Source: Sipunculus nudus (Eukaryota > Annelida > Sipuncula > Golfingiida > Sipunculidae). Taken from it: a stretch of 64,000 nucleotides of DNA. The translations under genes were made by a program, and so were the position numbers. The stretch is taken from assembly GCA_026874595.1 (NCBI GenBank), contig CM049308.1, positions 12,606,001 through 12,670,000 on the forward strand, read 5' to 3'. Position 1 is the stretch's first letter; every line of letters begins with the position of its first letter. Below the pieces are notes generated by a model. It made no database searches. It saw only the letters and a list, made by a program, of their open reading frames with translations, and was not told the DNA's origin. Of the stretch, positions 1 to 11,342 are shown in pieces.

Positions 1-1422
1 TTTCTCCCTCTCTCTCTCTCTCTGTCATTGAACATGATACACAGAAAAGTCGGATCACTGCCGATGGGAATCAATTCCATGACCTTCCGATTACCGGGGG
101 GATGCACTTTGGAAATTGATGCTGTGTAGATAGACGCTCCGTGTCTTAAATATTTTGGAAAACGAAACGATTTTAATAATATGACTGTTTTTGTTAGTTC
201 AGTGTTATTACGACATTAATTATGTTAGTTGTGTGTATTTTCATCTGTAAGTACTCAGTTAATGAAAAAGTTTTCTACTCCATGTCTACTCAGTTGATGC
301 ATCTGATTTGTTTTAGCATCTAAATGCTATGGATCACCAAGTACTTAATCCCGGTAACATTACAATATCTTTTGATTGTTACATTTCAAATGGTATACGT
401 TGCTTAATTAGTCAATGTTAATGTAAGAATTCCAATTGAAATATATTCGTATTAATATTCTTTATTGTCCCTTGATGAGAACTTCAAGAAAAGTTTTTGT
501 TTAATTCCACTTCTGGTATATACATGAGTATAAAGTCTAAGCAAAAATCACTCACATGACACTCACAACATGGAAACGTCAAAAGCCGTATTAGTAAAGA
601 AAGGACAAGGGTTTAACCTTGTCTACAAGGAATATATAAAGGTTACGTTTAACATGTACTATGTTTAATTCACAAATTCATATACACATATAATGCACAA
701 ACCAAAAGAATCGGTAATTTGGAATTTATATACATTTATTCCAAACATGTGTAAATCTTTTTTTAACTTTGATTATGAACGACTTTATATTATATATAAG
801 AACACACACATATATGCGACCAGTACAGAGGTACCAACCATGTCATGTGATGATAACAGATATGCTCAATTAGCAGAAGACCTCAAGTCAAGAGTTATTG
901 TTATTATAGCACTAGTAAATTTAATGAGGGCAAACAGCCTTTTATCCCCGCTACCTACTGGCTAAACTGATAAAGCTCCGGGAAACAGCAATGTTTCTCT
1001 GATTATATGTGTATAGTGCACATTATTAATTAAACTTTTTATCTGGTATGCACTGGTGTCTAAAGTCATCAGATTGTCTTTGAAAGATAATTCATTGAAA
1101 TAAAAAACGCATATACAAAATCACATAACAATATACAATGTATACACACAAGCATGTTTATTCTCGACATATCGTGTTCCCTATACAGGTAGGCCTAAAT
1201 GTCTACAACATCATGCCGCTGGAAAGCTTCGTATTTACCAAGCATAAAGATTGTTGTGACAAGTGATCAAAAGAGCAATGATTATTACCAGTGAATAGTA
1301 GTTGTATCTCCTAGACATTGTTCTAATTGTTAAAAATATCAAGCTGGAAAATACGGGACGGATAATTGATCAGACTGGTTACCCAGGTGTGTGCAGTTCA
1401 GAACAATCGCCCTTGGAAACTA
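1..1422. other. AT-rich non-coding stretch
   Basis: It opens with a short CT microsatellite (about positions 6-23). After that it is AT-rich sequence with frequent stops in all frames. The only long frames, near 693-965 and 1302-1574, have low-complexity composition and no recognisable domain. I see no gene, RNA or element ends here before the piggyBac-type target site at 1423. Confidence 0.5.
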
Positions 1423-1426
1423 TTAA

Positions 1427-1692
1427 CCCTTTACTGTTTACATTTATTTTAGGTTTCCGACAAATTCTGACACTATTTATAGTAACTCTAACAGCAATAT
1501 CTTTTCAAGCTTTTTTTGTATCTTTATCAAATTTTCAACAGTTCCCACTAAGAGGGTTTGCTGAAGATAATTGAAAATCATTGAAACTTAGAAATAATAT
1601 GCAATATTTTTGTCCTGAAAGAATCTATACATATCATGGCATTCTAGTGGCCCATTTTGAGTGCTCTTTAGTGGCTTGTAAACAGTAAAGGG
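1427..1692. mobile_element. piggyBac-type MITE, 266 bp
   Basis: The element has perfect 16-bp terminal inverted repeats, CCCTTTACTGTTTACA at 1427-1442 and its reverse complement at 1677-1692. TTAA lies directly outside each end (1423-1426 and 1693-1696). A TTAA target duplication together with termini beginning CCCTTT is diagnostic of the piggyBac superfamily. At 266 bp and without an ORF it cannot encode a transposase, so it would have been moved by an enzyme supplied elsewhere. A similar terminus-like motif without a visible partner lies near 53506. Confidence 0.9.
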
Positions 1693-1696
1693 TTAA

Positions 1697-2516
1697 TGAT
1701 TGCGTGATGAAGCGTTTGGTGGTATAAAAAATACAAAAACAAACGTTAACAGAAAATTCTTTACTGATACAGTTCAATTACACTTTGCTGTTCCGCTCGT
1801 CCATTAATGTGTTACACAAATGCCCAACCCCTGGTATTACCTGGGGAACACCCAGTGATATCATGGCTACTAGGGGAGATTCCCTTGGTATTAATGCCAC
1901 CAGATGCAGATCTCTTGGGTTGACTAAAGACCACAGAGCTGGCGATGCAGGGCTGGAATGACTGATACATGAGCCATGTACCAGCCCAGCCCTGTCTCTT
2001 AGGACCGGGACTCATGAACACTGCAGATGTGCGGGTGTCTGTCCCACAGGGCTTTGAGCCTCTCTGGTCCATCTTAGCAGAAGCTGAGATTATAGGAACC
2101 AGGGAAACCTGGACAGCCACATTCTGGTTCGTATTTTTATATAATTGTTATGAAATATCAGTCAGGGCATGATTCTTGTGTACTGGTAATCATGTAGTTT
2201 CTTTGGTAATAAATTCTTGTGGCAGCTAATTGACTTTTATCTGCCTTTGTTCATATTGTCTGTTGTATGCATACCAAAACTAATTAATCACAAAAACCCC
2301 ATCCCTGTAATACTGTTATTCAGAATTAAAGGTAGGGCCCATTTTTGTTTCAAATGGTACATGTTTTCACAAACGGTCGGCATAGGCCAATACATATGTT
2401 TCCGAAATTGACAAAACTGCATAATATAAACAAACAATAACAATGGGTTGAGTTGGTGGATTAACAGTTCTTTCTTTTGTATGGTTATCCCTATATAATT
2501 CTCATAGTGTTGGGAA
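1697..2516. other. Unassigned region with a GC-richer block
   Basis: Positions 1820-2130 are distinctly richer in G and C than their surroundings and are open on both strands (minus 1812-2120, plus 1969-2172). Neither frame shows a domain I recognise, and no splice sites or element ends were found. It could be an exon remnant or a piece of an unrecognised retroelement. The rest is AT-rich with nothing visible. Confidence 0.3.
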
Positions 2517-2640
2517 AGCGTCTAAATGAATAGCGTCCAGCTGATCAGCGTCCATTTTCATAGCGTCCAGCTGTCGGCGTCAATTTTTATAGCGTCCATC
2601 TGAACAGCGTCCAGGTGACATGGACCTGGTTCACACTTTG
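2517..2640. repeat. Short AGCGTC tandem repeat
   Basis: The hexamer AGCGTC/GGCGTC recurs seven times at about 15-25 base spacing, usually as TAGCGTCCA followed by kctg-like spacers. It is a small degenerate minisatellite. The block ends in an inverted repeat, CCAGGT...ACCTGG (2610-2630). No coding potential is visible. Confidence 0.55.
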
Positions 2641-2934
2641 AACTCATTTATGGCAGAACAGTTAGGGGGCCAATTCAAATCCTAAAGGAGTTACAGACAG
2701 AAGATGAGGGGACCTTAGACACTGTAATGACATACTAGTACAGTGTTTTAGATTTGAGAAATAGGTTGGAAGACATGTCATCTGGCTTGAGACAGTCTCA
2801 TGCAGGCATGAAGCATTTATAAATCCGCGTTTGGTTCACAGGACCAAGCAGCTTTATGTATCCTCACATGCACACATTGGTGGCAGCCATATTTGTATCC
2901 GCCAAAACGAAGTTTTGCGGATACTATGTTTATG

Positions 2935-4502
2935 CTCTGTCACACCAACATGCACACACCTGAACCTGCTCACAGTTATCCCATAATTAATCAAAACTTG
3001 ATTATATCATTCATACCCATCCAGTCACTTGCTCTGTTCTGGGAAGTGCTGAAAGAAGCGAACAAGACATGGCATTGTGGGAAAAACTGGCCGAGGTTTA
3101 TTAAAATTAACATTAAAATTTCCATATTCAACATATTCAGCAACTATCCCTTCTTTCCCACTGGCGGGAAGGTGGGGTACAACACGCCATATATATCGTA
3201 TAGGTCATATTCAAAGTAAAAGTAGTAGTAGTAAAAGTAAATAGTTTACACCTCGACAAATATACTGTTTAGAAACAATAAACTTTAAAATTTTAACATT
3301 AACAAGTAGAACACAGAGTGCTTGAGTTGGTGGCGAAGGGGATGGTGGTGGGTTTTTCTTCCAGATAGTACATTGCTGGTTGTCGTTTTTCCTGACAGAT
3401 GAATTCACTGGTCGTCGTTTCTCCTGGTACTAGTGGTAAATGGTTGCCGAGTCCTGGTTGATGAGTGATCTTGTCCCAGCGCGGGCATGTCTTCTCAAAC
3501 AATGACCTGGACTGCTATTGGCCGGTACTTACTTCCGGTTTGCAGTGCATTATGGTCGCCCCAAATCTTTCTTAATATAAAATTTAATGGAGTTTTTAGT
3601 CCAGTTAGAATACGGATGGGGATGTATGTAACATATATTTACTAATCGTGACCCTTCTTGTCAAAGTGAGGTCCTCTGTATTACAGAGTATTATCTGTCT
3701 CTTAACATCAAACATGCCTCTGTTTATCCATGGTTTATTAATCAAAGGTCAGATTGTGCCAGTTAACTTATTTGGCTGTGACCTACTCTGTCCAGTACTC
3801 TTATGTAATTAGCCCCAGTGGTCACCAGCAATGTGCAGCTGGCCCATGCTTGCCTCAACAAAAGGCACATCCTGGGCAATTACTGGATAAGAACTGAGTC
3901 AGTTCAACATTATTTGCTGATATGCTTCATGATCAAGGGGCTTACAGGAAGTAATAGAAAGTAATATGTATTACTCTATTACTTTGCCTTCTGTTTCTAT
4001 TTCTTTTACTATTACAGCTCAAATTTTTGAGTCTATTACTATTACTATTACTATTACATGGAAAAAGCTGTTTTAGTCTATTACTATTACTATTACTTAT
4101 TACTATTACCCCATGTCTGCTCTGTAATCATTATTCAAAATCTAGCGACCTTAGAACTTCCACCCTCTTGTAAGCAGTGCCGCCATATTGGATATTCGCC
4201 CTCTCCTAGTTAATTCCGCGTCTTCATGAACTGGTTATACTAGAGATAAAATTAAACCACTTGTTTTAAATGAATCTGCTTATTTAGCAAGGTCCTCACG
4301 CTGCCCGCTATGGGGTTCCATACGTTTAGAGTACCAGATTTCCAAGAACACAGTGTTACCTTAATTATCGCCCAGCACCGCCGTACTATTAGCAATGTCC
4401 GCCCTCCAAGTATTCTATTTGTCGGGACAGTTTTTAACTCTGATTTTGGTTATCATTAACTTCTATTCAACCAGGCAGGTCTTGGGCTTGAAATATTTGT
4501 GT
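2935..4502 (-). mobile_element. Ngaro-related terminal repeat remnant (B then A part)
   Basis: Positions 2935-3183 are a diverged copy of the B repeat of the main element (shared CAGTCACTTGCTCTGTTC, GTGGGAAAAA, GGCCGAGGTTTATT, GGGAAGGTGGGG). Then come a spacer and an A-like segment sharing TTCCGGTTTGCAGTGCAT. The order B-spacer-A is the same as in 6363-7645, so this is the 3' terminal block of a related minus-strand element. It matches 56955-57645 (inverted) at high identity from about 3355 to 4502, except for a 439-bp insertion. No protein-coding part remains, so it is probably a recombinational solo end. Confidence 0.65.
3681..4119. mobile_element. 439-bp insertion with 7-bp target duplication
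   Basis: Comparison with the inverted copy at 56955-57645 shows that this copy alone has extra DNA. The flanking CTCTGTA is at 3674-3680 and again at 4120-4126, a 7-bp target-site duplication. The insert ends in a degenerate TTACTA microsatellite (3960-4110), which resembles a SINE tail. I could not find convincing A and B box promoter motifs or inverted termini, so its class is open. Confidence 0.7.
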
Positions 4503-4945
4503 ATTTCTGCACAGCGTCCATCTGTTTGTCTGCCCCTTGGCAAAAATCACTCATATCTAAGTAGTGGTTTGACTTTTCTGCCTAAAATTTTGCGTGTTTA
4601 TACATCTTGGATAGCTTTCTCAATTTTTTTAAAGGTGGCGCCATCTACATTTATGTTAAAGCTGCACACATACAGGCTTATATCTCAGGACTGGTTAGAC
4701 ATATCCCCTGGAAAATTTTGCATGTGTATAGATCTCACATAGCTCTTAATCATACACAAAATTGGTGGCATCACCTGCCACCATTTTTACACAAGTCCTT
4801 CTGTTTGTCTGCTGTGGGATATAATCACTCATATACATGCAGCTGTTTGATTTATCTGCCTAAAATTTTGCATATGTATACAACTTGGACTGCTTTCTGG
4901 ATTTTGTGGTAGGTGGCGCAACCTACATACCCATTTCGGCTGCTG

Positions 4946-5485
4946 GGATGTAGGTCAAAAGCCCCCCCCCCCCCCCGGTGAAAAGCCCCCCCGGTATTAA
5001 GCCCCCCCCCCCCCCCCCCCCGGACAAAAGCCCCCCCAGGTCAAAAGCCCCCCCCCCCCCTACCTTAATGATAAAGAGGACAAAAGCCCCCCTCCAATAT
5101 ATTTATATCTATATCTATGAATATATAATGTAAATACAAACAATGTGTGTTATCTCATATAATTATTTAATTACATTCAAAATTCATACTTACAATATAT
5201 CTTATAGTTAACAATAGAAATATCAATCTATACTTTACATAATTACCTGACCCACACTAGTAAATTGTTATTCAAGACTTAGGGTACTAAAACTGATACT
5301 AACAACAACATAAATGGTCTCAATTATCTGTTAATTAGGAAACCACTCCCATGGGACTGTTTCACAGGACCTGTTTCACCTGAATGATTATTGAAGGAGT
5401 GGCTTCATTATAAAGCTCTAGGACCAAAGCCCCCTCCCCCCTCCAATATAGAAATATCTATATCCATCTATGTGTATCTCTCTCA

Positions 5486-5525
<40 letters not shown>

Positions 5526-5919
5526 GTATATATTATATTATATTCTTATTATATTATATATATGTATAATATGTGTATTTATACATATATGTTAACTACT
5601 GCTTAGTTGACATCAAGGGACTCATTAGTTACTATTGCACAGTATTATTGCACTCTTGCAGGTTTTCACCAGTGATAAATAAAATTCACAGAATTGTTTG
5701 TGTAGTTACCTTATATATTGGTAATATAAATTGATTCATTACTTCAAGGGACTCAAAGTTACCTTTAATAGTTATTTAAAAAAAACCTTTTTTTTTTGGG
5801 GGGGGGGGGGGGGGGGGCTTTTGTCCTCTTTATCATTAAGGTAGGGGGGCTTTTGACCGGGGGGGCTTTCGACTGGGGGGGGGGGGGCTTTTGTCCGGGG
5901 GGGCTTTTGTCTGTACCCC
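4946..5919. mobile_element. MITE with poly-C/poly-G inverted termini and 9-bp TSD
   Basis: Left (4946-5096) and right (5795-5919) arms are inverted repeats built of CAAAAGCCCCCC-type units separated by C-runs of up to about 22 bases. They share TACCTTAATGATAAAGAGG and its complement. The 9-mer CGGCTGCTG flanks both ends (4937-4945 and 5920-5928). The uninterrupted sequence is recognisable by comparison with 24465-24490. A 9-bp duplication with long inverted termini suggests a Mutator-type MITE. The centre (5097-5794) is non-coding and holds CT/TA microsatellites. Confidence 0.75.
5479..5560. repeat. CT then TA microsatellite
   Basis: A run of about ten CT dinucleotides is followed directly by TA repeats, then degenerate TATTATAT sequence. 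It lies in the core of the poly-C MITE. Confidence 0.9.
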
Positions 5920-6060
5920 CGGCTGCTGACATCCATGCTAATATGCTACACACCTCACTCTATTTCCCCTCACCACTCAATCCATGCCTCACTTCACCCG
6001 TTCCACTCTGATTTTGGCAGATACACATAGTCGCTTGTTGACTACCCGTATTCTAGTTTT

Positions 6061-6362
6061 CAGGAGGTGTTTGATATACCATTTCCCCATGAAATTGAAA
6101 TAAAAAACATTGGTGCGTATTATACATGGAAGCATAATTCCAAACTATTTCCCCATCACATTGGACATTGTATTATGGGCCGACTATGAGTGATAATAAA
6201 GGATTTTATGCAAACTAAGTGTATACTCACTGAACTTTATCAAATTAGGCATAGGAAAACATAATAATAGGTTTTATACTGTCATAATTTTAAAAAACCT
6301 AAAATATACCTTTAATGTGGCTTACAGCCTAAGAACATTGATGATTTGTGAACTGAAATATG
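6061..6362. other. Left flank of the Ngaro element
   Basis: AT-rich DNA between the end of the family B element and the B2 terminus of the Ngaro element. It contains three spaced copies of TTTCCCCAT. The last bases, GAAATATG directly before CATT, form the left half of the predicted empty integration site. Confidence 0.5.
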
Positions 6363-6643
6363 CATTTATGATCGCCCACACTGCTCAAACTCTCCTACCC
6401 AAGGGGGGGGGGGGGGTACTTTAACCATTACATTCATGTTTCCATCAGCCTTGGGATCAAACACAGTCATACACAGCCAGTCACTTGCTCTGTTCCCGTC
6501 AAGGTTTGACAGACTACATAAGACATTCAATTGTGGGAAAAATTTTGGCCGAGGTTTATTTTGAAAGTACAATTATCAGATAATGAAAGATTGCAGTTTT
6601 TTATGCCCCATTCCTCTTGACGGGAAGGTGGGGAACAATACGC
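6363..6643 (-). repeat. Ngaro terminal repeat B2
   Basis: This 281-bp segment matches B1 (7642-7922) with only one or two visible differences, plus a C/G-run length that may vary. Its outer end starts at CATT, shared with the A/B junction. It contains a G-run of about 14 bases. It is the 3' terminus of the element in transcription sense, and the matching B1 is needed for the circle-junction type template. The 240 bases inside it (6644-6883) are a unique spacer to A2. Confidence 0.9.
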
Positions 6644-6883
6644 ATACGATTTAAAAATTATTTTTACAGTGTTAAGCAGGGCATGTTGCACTTCCAGCCT
6701 CGAAGAGTAAAAAATGAAGATAAAGCCAAACAACCAGGTTACTGGCTTTGTACTTAATTTATGTTAAATTTTTACTAAATGAATAGTGTGATAATGAAAG
6801 AATTAAAATTAGTTCACCAAAATACAAAACAATGATATTTGAACACTGAGTGCTTGACTGGTGGAGATTGGGGTAGTGGTGGG

Positions 6884-7645
6884 ATGTAATCTCTCAAAGT
6901 TGTCGTTGAAGTTGGTAGTCTCTCGCCGTAGTAATCAAAGCTGTTGGTAATCAGTCGAGTAGATGTAAACAATTGCCATGAGGGGCCTTGTGAGCGCCTT
7001 CTTAAGGATGAGACCTGGGTGGTGATTGGTTGTTTTTCGGCTTCCGGTTTGCAGTGCATGATGGGTTCCCGTACAAATTGCAATTTATTTCTTACTACAT
7101 ACAAAATAAAAGTGATTGAGGAGCAAAATAAATTCCAAAACATTATGATATTATGTTTCATTATAGATACAATGCTCGTAAAGTATGATATGAAGGCCCA
7201 TAAAAACTGTGACCCCATGACCTCTCGTTTCCGCCATGTTGTAAACAATGCCCGGTTGAACATTATGAGTACCGTATTCATGGAGCCTTCCCTGGGTCTA
7301 CCACTGGTGATTTAACCATATAGATTGTTGCCATTTGTACTAAAAATCCTCAGAAAAACAACATAGTATACATTTACCACATTTAATTTATAGAATTATG
7401 GTTTTCCTTCCTTTTGTTCGAGAACCCCAATTATCGCCCGTTCCCTTAACCGGCGTTGACCGTCTACATATAGATTTGTTTTTACTCATAAAGGATTTGC
7501 ATTGATGGCTCCACCTTTATGATAGATACTGAAAATTACCACTAGAATCCCTAACTGTTCAATATACTTCTCAACAATTTATCTTATTAAAATTTTGTGT
7601 GGCCCTCATAAAAACATTATCCACTCTTGGCAGAGTAATTTCATT
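6884..7645 (-). repeat. Ngaro internal repeat A2
   Basis: This is the 762-bp internal copy of the A repeat. It matches A1 (15421-16190, 770 bp) at high identity; the length difference is largely one 9-base difference near 7465/15998. The boundary with B1 is GTAATTTCATTTATGATCG, where CATT (7642-7645) is common to both repeats. The B1-A2 junction reproduces what would form if the element's two ends were joined into a circle. Confidence 0.9.
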
Positions 7646-7922
7646 TATGATCGCCCACACTGCTCAAACTCTCCTACCCAAGGGGGGGGGGGGGGTACTT
7701 TAACCATTACATTCATGTTTCCATCAGCCTTGGGATCAAACACAGTCATACACAGCCAGTCACTTGCTCTGTTCCCGTCAAGGTTTGACAGACTACATAA
7801 GACATTCAATTGTGGGAAAAATTTTGGCGGAGGTTTATTTTGAAAGTACAATTATCAGATAATGAAAGATTGCAGTTTTTTATGCCCCATTCCTCTTGAC
7901 GGGAAGGTGGGGAACAATACGC
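7642..7922 (-). repeat. Ngaro internal repeat B1
   Basis: Internal 281-bp copy of B, directly abutting A2 with the shared CATT. Its inner edge changes to unique internal sequence at GCTGCTGGCC (from 7923). A lone difference from B2 is visible at GGCGGAGG against GGCCGAGG. Confidence 0.9.
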
Positions 7923-8159
7923 TGCTGGCCGAAGGCCCCCCCACCCAAGAGACTGGATGCTATTAAGAGACCTGCTGACATCAGTCTTAAGATTACCTTG
8001 CTTACTGTAATTCCTGGTATGGAAGTATACTTGAGCTTAAACTCTGTACCTGTAAAATACTAAAAGACAGCATTCAGACATTGACAAAAATAAACATGGT
8101 TCGTGTTATAATGTTTTATTTATTGGTTTGTATTGTTTTAACAAGCCTAATACGATATG

Positions 8160-8800
8160 GTGGTCCCGACGGATCAAAACAAACATAGTTAAGTTACTGA
8201 GACAGAATTATAACTTCAATTCAGTGGCAGTCCCCACGGATCTGCCTGTATTATAAGACAGTTCATGTTAATTTTAGGATGGTCCCCACGGATCCGCCCA
8301 TATTATAAGACAGTTCAAATTAAATTAGGATGGTCCCCACAGATCCATCCGTATCATCAAACGGTTTGTGTCAAGTTGAGCAATGTAGACAATTCCTTGT
8401 TGTCGTGCTGTTGTAGTGGATCACCACTTTGGTAGCCCCTATCAATATAACAGTTAACCTATGATAACCATTAAATTCTGTAGATGGTCCCCACAGATCC
8501 ATCTCTGACCCTAAACCTGTGGATGGTCCCCACGGATCCATCTCTAATTAGCATCCCTTGTAGATGGTCCCCACAGATCCATCTGTGATCCTAAACCTGT
8601 AGATGGTCCCCACAGATCCATCTCTAATTAACATCACCTGTAGATGGTCCCCACAGATCCATCTGTGACCTTAAACCTGTAGATAGTCCCGATGGGTCCA
8701 TCTCTAATTGACATCCCTAATAGATCTCTAATGTCCTGGCCACTGATCCCCAACACCTGTATGTGTCGGCACACCTGTAGGTGGTCCCCACGAATCCACC
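8160..8800. repeat. 3'-side tandem array of GGTCCCCACRGATCC units
   Basis: About eleven copies of a GGTCCCCACRGATCC core. From 8484 to 8710 they are regularly spaced at about 40 bases. Each regular unit is bounded by AGATGG...CCATCT, an inverted repeat able to form a 6-bp stem. The array lies between the recombinase stop (8865) and repeat B1, in the 3' untranslated part of the Ngaro element. Repeated recombinase or host-factor binding sites are one possible role, but this is speculation. Confidence 0.75.
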
Positions 8801-8864
8801 TCTAAAGAACCTAAGAAAGTTTTTACATTGGCAACTAAGAGGAATTTAACATTCAACTGAGCAT

Positions 8865-9813
8865 TCACAATGCGTGAAGTCTTAAATAGCGCTTGAAAGT
8901 TTCCGTTTTCCAGCGCCCTAAATACCTTATCTTGGCATCAGACATACCATTTGCTGCAGCCTCTGTGGCAGCTCCAATCCGGAAGCTGTGCCCCGAGTAA
9001 TGTTTGGTGTCTAGACCTGCTGCTATCAGGTTGTCCTTTAAATTACGGTCAAAAGCTGGTCTTGTGAAAGGGAAGCCTAAGGGGAGGGAGAACAATGGGC
9101 CTGGAGAAGCCCCTCGCAGACCTAGAAATGCCTGCACGGCTTTAACGGGACAACATTCCTGTGCCTCTGAAATGCTGATCACTGTAGGTATGCTGGGATC
9201 TTTTTTTTTGGAATTGTGTAGTCTTATCCACATGTGTTTGGTCTGAGACCCTCAAGAATGTCAAGTCAGAGATCTGAACAACTAGATCATTGCTGGCTTT
9301 GTCCTTTGGTATCAATTCCCCTATCCTAAAGAACCCGTGGTAACTAGTCAAGTAAACAGCTTTCATTAAGGCCTGTGAAAATTCGCTGTTTATCATTAAA
9401 GACATTGCCTTGATTAGCCTAATGATGACAGATTTTGTGATTAGGTATCTTATGTCCACAGATGGACGCAATTTTTGAGCCCCAAGCAGTAATTTCTTGA
9501 TGGCAAACGTGGCTGTGGGGTCAGGGAGATCCCTGATTTTGTGAAAGTAGGAAATTGCTGATGCTGTGCTAGTCAATGAACTCCCGCAAATGCCCTTATC
9601 GAATCTATCTACGAGGAAGAGAAAGGTTGTGGATGGTGCTACGGGGTAGCGTGCCCATCCTGAATGGCCTAGGTTTCTGCAAAATTCCTCTAATTGTTTC
9701 CATGCTCGTTGATAAGACGCCCTGGTAGTTTTGGCTAAGCTATTGTCAATCAGGTATTTACCTGGGTCTGTCAAGTGAGAGACTTTGGCACTGGAGGCAC
9801 TGGTCGAGGGCAT
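8865..9813 (-). pseudogene. Ngaro tyrosine recombinase, frameshifted
   Basis: Two overlapping frames give one protein. The first (from 9813) has the SAM-like N-terminal part and the first catalytic arginine in GFFRIGEL. The second (9233-8865) has HSFRIGAAT (His and second Arg) and GRWKTETFKRYLR (Trp and nucleophilic Tyr). Together they supply the R-H-R-Y set that cuts and rejoins DNA during integration of DIRS-order elements. Frame continuity breaks between about 9230 and 9260. The start overlaps the RNase H end by 43 bases in another frame, suggesting coupled expression. Catalytic residues are intact, so a single indel is the lesion. Confidence 0.85.
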
Positions 9814-11342
9814 TGGTCCATGTAAGGTGCCAATCTCCGGAATGCGGACACCTGGGAACGAGAAAGGGCATCTGCTAGAGTATTACAATGTCCTGGTATG
9901 TGAATTGCTTCAATCAAAATGTTAAAATGCAAGGTTGCTAAAACTAATTTTCTAACTAGGACCATAGTCTGGGGATCTTTAGCTGACTTTCTATTAATGA
10001 TGGACACCAGTGCTAAATTATCCGTATGAATCCGGATCGCTTTGTTCCTTAGTTTGCCCCCCCACGTTTCTAAAGCTAAGACTATGGGGTAAAGTTCTAA
10101 GATCACTATGTTAAGCCCTTTCCATGATCCTGGCCAAGTCCCGTGAAACCATTCATTCCCAAATACTGCCCCATAACCTATCCTCTGGGATGCATCTGTG
10201 TATAAGTTTAGGTTGGTAGCATCTAACTGGTCTTGTATAAAAAAGGATTTACCATTATAAGAACTTAGGAAACCCTCCCACAGTTTAAGATCCTTCTTAG
10301 CTTCCGCGTTAAGCCTCGCACGATAATGCGGTTTTGCTAAACCTCTTGTGAGATCAATCAATCTCCTCAAAAATGCCCTTCCTGGTAGAACCACTGTGCA
10401 TGCAAAATTGAGGAGCCCGATAAAGGACTGCAGTTCTCTTAAGGTAACCTTCCTACGCTGTAAGAATCTTGATATTTCCTCCCTACATTTTTCTATTTTC
10501 TCACTTGGTAGTCGGGCTAACTGTCTATTGGAATCTAATTCTATTCCCAAAAAAGTAATAACATTACATGGACCTTGTGTTTTTTCATTTGCTATTGGGA
10601 CCCCCACTTGTTTGCAAAGCTGCAGGAAATATGACAGAGTCTCACGGCATTTAGCCTCTGTCTTTGCAATAAATAAAAAGTCATCCAAGACATGGACTAC
10701 CCCTGTGTTACCTGTACCGCTTTTTACTACATGTTCCAATGCTACGCTCACTTTTTCAAACAGCTGGCAAGATGAAGATGCCCCCATGGGCAGATTTCTG
10801 TCATAAAAGTATTCCCCCTCCCATGTAAAGCCTAGAAGGTGGTGGTCTTGAGGATGTATTGGGACAATGCGAAATGCCGACTTTATATCTGTTTTTGCCA
10901 AGAAGGTCCCTTTCCTTAATTGCTTCAGAATATGAATAGCATCTTGCACTGATGCATACTGCACCTTGGTCAATTCTATCGGTATCTTGTCATTAACAGA
11001 ATCATTGTCTGGATATGACAGATGATGGATTAGCCAAAATTTTCATGGTTCTTTTTTGGGTACCAGACCTAAAGGGGAGCATATCAAGTTACTGAATGGC
11101 GGATTTTTGAATGGACCTGCAAAACGGCCTGCCTCTACTTCCTCTAGAATTTTTTGATTCATGATAACTGGGTTTTCTAATTTCTGACCTTAGGTTTTTA
11201 GGTGTTCTGTTGTTGACTGAGCCTTGTAAGCCTAAGTAAAAACCTTCTCTAAAACCCTGCACTAAATATTGCCTGTCCTTAGCTGGGAATTCATGTCTAC
11301 TTAAAACCTGCTTTAGGGAATCTGGATCCACTGGGGAATTGG
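9771..11342 (-). pseudogene. Ngaro reverse transcriptase-RNase H, broken
   Basis: The main frame is 10973-9771. RT motif A is AKTDIKSAF (Asp29 of that frame), motif B is PMGASSSCQLF, and motif C is HVLDDF. RNase H follows with LYTDASQ, LELYPIVL, HTDNLALV and IPGHCNTLADALSR, i.e. the acidic catalytic residues and final His/Asp. The upstream N-terminal part (YLVQGFREGFYLG region, about 11230-11300) is in a different frame that overlaps the gag end. A frame change near 11175-11195 and an in-frame TGA at 11043-11045, in the conserved KKEP-x-KFW segment, break the protein. The family makes cDNA from the element RNA. Confidence 0.88.

Larger units (their letters stand above)
2895..6060 (+). mobile_element. 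Helitron-like family B element, split by two insertions
   Basis: The 5' end is a near-perfect hairpin, GTATCCGCCAAAAC / GTTTTGCGGATAC (2895-2924), identical to the intact family B copy at 24039. The 3' end at 6050-6060 reads TTCTAGTTTT, matching the 24587-24592 end. Its interior is interrupted at about 2930 by Ngaro-related terminal sequence up to about 4502, then resumes with the family's monomers (4503-4945, including a GTGGCGCCA core at 4634). It is interrupted again by a poly-C MITE (4946-5919). The ends, with a 5' hairpin and 3' CTAG-TT, fit non-autonomous Helitron/Helentron elements. No ORF of its own is present. Confidence 0.6.

Noticed and set aside
5765-6011. Gly- and Pro-rich frames over the poly-G tract
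   Set aside because: Pure homopolymer translation from the MITE's inverted repeat.
6366-6572. 68-residue frame duplicated at 7645-7851
   Set aside because: It lies wholly in the Ngaro B repeats, spans a G-run and has no domain. Duplicated because B is duplicated.
6944-7315. 123-residue frame in repeat A (and its twin at 15481)
   Set aside because: No conserved domain, and it falls in the non-coding terminal repeat. The twin copy is cut short by a stop at the equivalent of a lysine codon.
10348-10806. 152-residue plus-strand frame
   Set aside because: Antisense shadow of the Ngaro reverse transcriptase.
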